NCBI RefSeq assembly: GCF_021117385.1
Contig: NZ_CP088252.1
Coordinates: 1,612,001 to 1,676,000 of the forward strand
Origin: Frateuria soli
GTDB lineage: Bacteria > Pseudomonadota > Gammaproteobacteria > Xanthomonadales > Rhodanobacteraceae
Direction: 5' to 3'
DNA length: 64,000 bases
Within the stretch, counting starts at the first letter, position 1; each line of letters opens with the position of its first letter. Positions 60,094 to 64,000 of this stretch are shown here, piece by piece. The notes below the pieces were generated by a model. The model worked only from the letters and a program-made list of their open reading frames with translations, was not told where the DNA came from and did not search any database. Both the position numbers and the translations under genes were made by a program.

Positions 60094-60123
60094 ATGGCGG
60101 TCGCACACAGGTGCGCTTGTGCA
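60094..60123. repeat. Dispersed 30-bp intergenic repeat
   Basis: ATGGCGGTCGCACACAGG followed by TGCGCTTGTGCA is the partner of the copy at 35558-35587. It lies between the rne terminator and the UvrY-like gene. Confidence 0.65.
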
Positions 60124-60166
60124 AGTGCTCGGCCATCCGGTCGCCCGGAGATCCGGCGCGAGCGGC

Positions 60167-60817
60167 TCAGCCCACCTGGTTGGGCGCGTCGAGCAGCCCG
60201 TGCACCGTCATCAGGTGCGCCAGCCCGATGACGTGCTCCACGTGCAGCTTCTCCATCAGGCGCTGCTTGTAGGTGGATACGGTCTTGGGACTCAGGTTGA
60301 GCTGGTCGCCGATGATGGTCAGTGGCTTGCCGCGGACCAGCATCATGGCGACTTCCAGTTCGCGGCTGGACAGAGCGTCGAACGGCGAGCCGCTGTTGCC
60401 GTCGAGCGTGGCCAGGGCCAGTTGCTGCGCCACCGCCGGGGCCAGGTAACGACGTCCGCTCGATACCTGGCGCACCGCTGCCAGCAATTCGTCGGCCGAA
60501 CAGCCTTTGGTGAGATAGCCGAGCGCGCCCGCATCGAGCAGCCGCTTGGGAAAGCGCGCATCGTCGACCACGGTGATGATGATGATATGGGTGTTGAGTT
60601 TGGCGCGGATCACGCGCTCGGTCAGCTCGATGCCGCTCATGCCCGGCATGTGCACGTCGACCAGCGCCACGTCCGGGGCCAGCGTACGGATCAGCCGCAA
60701 CCCCTCTTCCGCCGTCCCTGCCTCGCCCTTGATGCGTACGTCCGGCTGCTGCTGCAGGATCATGCGGAAGCCGGTACGCACCAGTTCGTGATCATCCACG
60801 AGCACGATGTTGATCAC
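60167..60817 (-). CDS. UvrY/GacA-type LuxR-family response regulator
   Basis: The 216-aa protein starts at GTG with AAGGAGGG six bases upstream, giving V/M-INIVLVDDHELVRTG, the same start as E. coli UvrY. It has a receiver with D54 in ALVDVHMPGM and lysine in YLTKG, and a LuxR HTH (SSRELEVAMMLVRGKPLTIIGDQLNLSPKTVSTYKQRL). UvrY/GacA regulators are phosphorylated by BarA/GacS and switch on small RNAs that bind CsrA/RsmA. The usual downstream uvrC and pgsA are not adjacent here. Assignment to this subfamily is by similarity. Confidence 0.85.
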   Translation of the reverse strand: MINIVLVDDHELVRTGFRMILQQQPDVRIKGEAGTAEEGLRLIRTLAPDVALVDVHMPGMSGIELTERVIRAKLNTHIIIITVVDDARFPKRLLDAGALGYLTKGCSADELLAAVRQVSSGRRYLAPAVAQQLALATLDGNSGSPFDALSSRELEVAMMLVRGKPLTIIGDQLNLSPKTVSTYKQRLMEKLHVEHVIGLAHLMTVHGLLDAPNQVG

Positions 60818-60896
60818 TTCAAGCCCTCCTTGGGAATAGTCAACGAAAAGTAGGTGGCCGCTCTCCGCAATGCAAGCGTTCACGTGCCACGAAACG

Positions 60897-60920
60897 AAAA
60901 AACCCGCCATGCGGCGGGTT
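60897..60920 (-). terminator. Intrinsic terminator of the tRNA-Leu transcript
   Basis: AACCCGCC and GGCGGGTT pair around ATGC (60901-60920), and the minus strand then reads six Ts. It lies 34 bp after the tRNA 3' end. Confidence 0.88.
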
Positions 60921-60953
60921 CTTCGGGAGCGGCGACGACTGCCGCTTCGTTGT

Positions 60954-61038
60954 TGGTGCCCAAGGGGGGACTCGAACCCCCACGCCTCTCGGCGCTACCA
61001 CCTCAAGGTAGTGCGTCTACCAATTCCGCCACCTGGGC
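60954..61038 (-). tRNA. tRNA-Leu (anticodon GAG)
   Basis: The 85-base gene reads GCCCAGGTGGCGGAATTGG at its 5' end and closes GGGCACCA, with the CCA encoded. The anticodon stem is CTACC/GGTAG with loop TTGAGGT, so the anticodon is GAG (reads CUC and CUU). The long variable arm (GCCGAGAGGCG) and GGTTCGAGTCC T-arm are typical of class II leucine tRNAs. It follows secG by 14 bp and is probably cotranscribed with it; E. coli also has secG before its Leu-GAG tRNA. Confidence 0.97.
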
Positions 61039-61052
61039 AGGTGTGTTGCCTG

Positions 61053-61484
61053 TTACTTCGCCGAACCCGCCGGGGCGGGAACGTCCGACTTCGCGGGAGC
61101 GCCGGCAGCCGGCACGTCGCTGCCGCTCTTGGCCGGAACCTGCGGCACGTCGCCACTGGCCGGAGCCGCGGGCTGCGCATTCTGGGCGGGCGCGGGCTTC
61201 TTGGCAAGACCGGACATCACGCCGAGGTCGGCCTGTTCCGCCTGCGGCGCGCCGTTGCGGCTCAGGTAGATGCCCATGCCCAGGCTCAGCAGGAAGAACA
61301 GCGTCGCCAGCACCGCGGTCGCGCGGGTGAGGAAGCTGGCCGAGCCACGCGCACCGAACACCGTGGCCGATGCACCGCCGCCGAAACCCGAGCCAGCATC
61401 GGCGCCGGCGCCGCGCTGCATCAGGATCAGCACGATCATCGCCGCGGCGATCAGGATGTAAAACACGCTGAAGATGACAAACAT
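61053..61484 (-). CDS. secG: Protein-export membrane protein SecG
   Basis: SecG is the small accessory subunit of the SecYEG translocon. The 143-aa protein has two transmembrane helices (residues about 3-22, VIFSVFYILIAAAMIVLIL, and 55-75) joined by the conserved glycine-rich loop GADAGSGFGGGASATVFGARG. A Pro/Ala-rich cytosolic tail of about 60 residues follows, longer than in E. coli (110 aa) but usual in this group. The start gives the family N-terminus; the ribosome-binding site is weak. It lies 22 bp after tpiA on the same strand. Confidence 0.95.
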   Translation of the reverse strand: MFVIFSVFYILIAAAMIVLILMQRGAGADAGSGFGGGASATVFGARGSASFLTRATAVLATLFFLLSLGMGIYLSRNGAPQAEQADLGVMSGLAKKPAPAQNAQPAAPASGDVPQVPAKSGSDVPAAGAPAKSDVPAPAGSAK

Positions 61485-61506
61485 GTTCTGTAGGAATCCG
61501 TAGGCT

Positions 61507-62256
61507 TCAATGCGCTGCGGCGCAGATGCCGAGGAAATCGGTTGCGGTGAGCGAAGCACCGCCGATCAGGCCCCCATCCACGTCCGGCTGCGCGAACAAT
61601 GCCGCGGCATTCGCCGCCTTGACGCTGCCGCCGTAAAGCAGCCGGGTCAGACGGGCAATCATACCATCCTCGCGTTCGAGTTGGCTACGAATGAACGCAT
61701 GCGCCTGTTGCGCCTGTTCCGGCGAGGCGGTCTGGCCGGTACCGATGGCCCACACCGGCTCGTAGGCGATCACGGCGGTATAGAACGGCGCGATGCCGCT
61801 GTTCGCGAACACGGCGCCGAGCTGGCGTGCAAGCACCGCTTCGGTCTGGCCGGCCTGGCGCTCCTCCAGCGTCTCGCCGATGCACAGAATCGGGGTGAGC
61901 CCCGCGGCGCAGGCCGCGGCAAACTTGCGCGCCACCAGCTCGTCGCTCTCCCGGTGGTACTGGCGGCGCTCGGAATGGCCGACCAGCACCCACTGCGCGC
62001 CGACGTCAGCCAGCATCGCCCCGGACACCTCGCCGGTATAGGCGCCCTGCCCTTCGTGCTCGCTGACGTCCTGGGCGCCGAAACCGATGCCGCTGGCGGC
62101 ATGGCGTGCAGCCAGCTCGGCCAGGTACGGGAACGGCGGGAATACCAGAACGTCGGCCTCCTGCGTGCGCTGCGCGGCGATTTCGGCCACCAGGGCCTCG
62201 GCCATCGAGCGGCTGCCGTGCATCTTCCAGTTACCGGCGACGAGTTTCCTGCGCAT
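61507..62256 (-). CDS. tpiA: Triose-phosphate isomerase
   Basis: TpiA interconverts dihydroxyacetone phosphate and glyceraldehyde 3-phosphate in glycolysis. The 249-aa protein has AGNWKMHG with N9 and K11, the catalytic histidine in VLVGHSERRQYH, the catalytic glutamate in AYEPVWAIGTG and the phosphate loop LLYGGSVKAANA. It heads the tpiA-secG-tRNA-Leu transcript, a conserved gammaproteobacterial order. Confidence 0.98.
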   Translation of the reverse strand: MRRKLVAGNWKMHGSRSMAEALVAEIAAQRTQEADVLVFPPFPYLAELAARHAASGIGFGAQDVSEHEGQGAYTGEVSGAMLADVGAQWVLVGHSERRQYHRESDELVARKFAAACAAGLTPILCIGETLEERQAGQTEAVLARQLGAVFANSGIAPFYTAVIAYEPVWAIGTGQTASPEQAQQAHAFIRSQLEREDGMIARLTRLLYGGSVKAANAAALFAQPDVDGGLIGGASLTATDFLGICAAAH

Positions 62257-62282
62257 GCGATGTCATCCGACGATAAACGGCA

Positions 62283-62311
62283 AGCATAGCGACCGCCCTG
62301 CAGGCCGGCAA
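62283..62311 (-). promoter_or_regulatory. Predicted tpiA promoter
   Basis: On the minus strand TTGCCG (62311-62306) and TATGCT (62288-62283) are 17 bases apart, placing transcription start about 20 bases before the tpiA ATG. Confidence 0.65.
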
Positions 62312-62379
62312 ACGGTTGCTGGCCGAAGGCTGCGCGCTCGGCGATCATGGGCGCGACCTGTCCACGGAATCGCGCGCGC

Positions 62380-63186
62380 ATGCCCGACCATCGCCCCTTG
62401 AGTCTGGTGACCGGCGCCTCGGCCGGCATCGGCGCCGCGTTCGCGCGTGAACTGGCTTCCCGCGGGCATGACCTGGTGCTGGTCGCCCGCCGCAGCGACC
62501 GCCTGCATGCGCTGGCCGGCGAGCTGCACGAGGGCCATGGGGTGCGGGCGCACGTCCTGGCGGCCGACCTGGCCGATCCGGCCGCGCCGCGCCAACTGGT
62601 CGATGCCGTGCACGCGCGGGGACTGCGGGTGGACTGGCTGATCAACAACGCCGGCTACGGCGTGCCGGGCACCTTCGAGGCCAGCGACTGGAAGGTCCAC
62701 GCGGACTTTCTTCAGGTGTTGCTCACCGCGCCGACCGAGCTGGCCTGGCGGCTGTTGCCGGGCATGCGCGAGCGTGGCCACGGGCGCATCGTCAACGTCG
62801 CCTCGCTGGCCGGCCTGGTGCCCGGTTCGGCCGGGCACACGCTGTACGCAGCCAGCAAGGCCTACCTGATCAAGTTCTCGCAATCGCTGTCGCTGGAAAA
62901 CCGGCACAGCGGCGTGCATGTGTGCGCGCTCTGCCCGGGCTCCACCTGGTCGGAGTTCCACGACGTCACCGGCACCCGGGCACTGGTCGGCAAGCTCCCG
63001 CGCTTCATGTGGCAGGACGCGCAAGCGGTAGTGCGCGAAGGCATCGAGGCAGTCGAGCGTGGCGAGGCAGTGCACGTCACCGGGCGCGTGAACCGGGCGA
63101 TCAAGGCGCTGGCCAAGCTGACGCCCGACCGCCTCGCGCTATGGCTGTCGGCACGCGAGTCGAGGCGCTACCGCCAGCTCGATTGA
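62380..63186 (+). CDS. SDR-family oxidoreductase (classical, DltE/YqjQ-like)
   Basis: The 268-aa protein has TGASAGIGAAFARELASRG at residue 10, NNAGYGVPGTF, and the catalytic serine and tyrosine/lysine in NVASLAG and YAASKAYLIKFSQ. The tail (LWLSARESRR) is basic. Such SDRs act on lipids or short alcohols; no substrate is suggested by the neighbours. The ATG at 62380 fits the family N-terminus. Confidence 0.88.
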   Translation: MPDHRPLSLVTGASAGIGAAFARELASRGHDLVLVARRSDRLHALAGELHEGHGVRAHVLAADLADPAAPRQLVDAVHARGLRVDWLINNAGYGVPGTFEASDWKVHADFLQVLLTAPTELAWRLLPGMRERGHGRIVNVASLAGLVPGSAGHTLYAASKAYLIKFSQSLSLENRHSGVHVCALCPGSTWSEFHDVTGTRALVGKLPRFMWQDAQAVVREGIEAVERGEAVHVTGRVNRAIKALAKLTPDRLALWLSARESRRYRQLD

Positions 63187-63240
63187 CGCGGACACCACCC
63201 GACTGCGCTAACGTCACCCGCTGCCGCTCGCGAGACGCCC

Positions 63241-63915
63241 ATGAGCCTGTTCCCGACCCAGATGCGCCAACTGCCCTACCGCAAGCCCACCGAGGGGCGC
63301 GACTACTGGGTGATCGACGATGCGCTGCCCGACCCGATGGCGGTGCGCGAACGCTGCCTGGCCCGGACCGACTGGGAGTACGGCTTTCCCACCACCGGAG
63401 AGGTCTGGCCGGGGATGCGGACGATGCCGGCCCTGCTGCCGGACGAGCTGTCGATCGTCGAGGCCCTTGTGTGCAAAGCCACGGGGGCCAGGAAGTTGTG
63501 GGTGGGGCAGACCGAGGCCGGTCAGAAGCTCAACCACAACTGCGTGCAGGTGGTCGGCGTGGTCGAAGGGGCGATCAAGCCGCACACCGACTCGCTCAAC
63601 CTGTGTCGCTATGCGGCCGTGCTCTACCTCAACCCCGCCGTGCCGGACAGCTGCGGCACCAGCTTCTTCCGCCAGCGCATGCCCAACGGCCAGTTGGGCG
63701 GCAACATGGTGGCGCCGCCGTACCGCAACCTGGTCGACGCCCTGGGCAACCGCTTCGTCATGCCAAATGCATTCGCCGAGGACGTGCGGGTGGCGCACCG
63801 ATTCAACAGGTTGCTGGTCTACAAGGCCAACATCGTGCACAGCGCCAGCGCGTACTGGGGGCTGGAAGACATGGCCAGCAAGCGGATGACCGCCGTGTTT
63901 TTCTGGATGGCATGA
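63241..63915 (+). CDS. DUF6445-family protein (2OG-Fe(II) oxygenase-like)
   Basis: The 224-aa protein resembles the DUF6445 group, which has a double-stranded beta-helix like Fe(II)/2-oxoglutarate oxygenases. The pattern H-T-D in IKPHTDSLNLCRYAAVLYLN, a distal histidine in ANIVHSASAYWG and an arginine in SKRMTAVFFW fit the H-x-D...H...R metal and cosubstrate set. In related bacteria such genes often sit near tryptophan halogenase or TonB receptor genes; none are in the window. Substrate unknown. It lies 54 bp after the SDR gene. The remaining 85 bp of the window show no clear gene. Confidence 0.68.
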   Translation: MSLFPTQMRQLPYRKPTEGRDYWVIDDALPDPMAVRERCLARTDWEYGFPTTGEVWPGMRTMPALLPDELSIVEALVCKATGARKLWVGQTEAGQKLNHNCVQVVGVVEGAIKPHTDSLNLCRYAAVLYLNPAVPDSCGTSFFRQRMPNGQLGGNMVAPPYRNLVDALGNRFVMPNAFAEDVRVAHRFNRLLVYKANIVHSASAYWGLEDMASKRMTAVFFWMA

Positions 63916-64000
63916 ACTGCGCGGTGCGGGCTTTCGCCACCGTCCATCGCAACCGGGTGCATCGCCAGCGAAGAGGCGGGATGGATCAGGGCGCGACCCC

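Overview
The window is a dense, GC-rich (roughly two-thirds G+C by eye) gammaproteobacterial chromosome segment. Several things point to the Xanthomonadales/Lysobacterales, most likely the Rhodanobacteraceae (Rhodanobacter, Dyella, Luteibacter, Frateuria and relatives): an rpfE homologue beside recJ, a secreted domain matching the N-terminus of Oar-type TonB receptors, small bipartite REP elements, and the ndk-rlmN-pilF-rodZ-yfgM-bamB-der block. The genus cannot be fixed from the sequence alone. No phage, transposase, rRNA or CRISPR array was seen. There is one tRNA (Leu-GAG).

Region by region. 1-7130: the end of a GNAT acetyltransferase gene, then a housekeeping block on the minus strand (ndk, rlmN, pilF, rodZ, yfgM-like, bamB, der) in which ispG and hisS are absent from their usual place. 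7190-11811: a fatty-acid oxidation unit made of a PsrA-like TetR repressor, a FadN-type hydroxyacyl-CoA dehydrogenase/enoyl-CoA hydratase and a thiolase. It is preceded by two perfect CAAAC-N4-GTTTG operators lying on the predicted -35 and -10. 11994-16447: an orphan Oar-like domain, an M1 aminopeptidase and a lipoprotein. 16558-26740: a type I restriction-modification island (hsdM, hsdS, hsdR). Between hsdS and hsdR it carries an unrecognised 480-aa protein with a C-terminal PD-(D/E)XK signature, a DUF5655-type nuclease-like protein, and a winged-helix/AbiEii-like nucleotidyltransferase pair behind a 26-bp perfect palindrome. 26989-33023: small proteins, a tandem REP array, and a KaiC-like ATPase/hybrid histidine kinase/HWE kinase operon. 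33326-42220: metabolic genes (CoA transferase, flavodoxin, reductases, tyrosinase, degenerate CPBP protein) and a second KaiC-like ATPase with its own single-domain response regulator. 42249-49640: asnB, then the translationally coupled yheS-rpfE-recJ operon. 49784-55694: agmatine-to-putrescine genes aguA/aguB, a TraB-family membrane protein, two small cytochromes c, nfuA and phhB. 55648-63915: rluC divergent from rne, a UvrY/GacA-type regulator, tRNA-Leu, secG, tpiA, an SDR and a DUF6445 protein.

Gene packing is tight. ATGA or comparable stop/start overlaps join yfgM/bamB, pilF/rodZ, hsdS/480-aa gene, 480-aa gene/DUF5655 gene, kaiC1/hybrid kinase, yheS/rpfE and rpfE/recJ, suggesting coupled translation. 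The most unusual features are REP-type elements read through in frame inside yheS (about 62 extra codons) and recJ, the cargo of the type I island, and two separate KaiC-like signalling modules with no KaiA or KaiB nearby.
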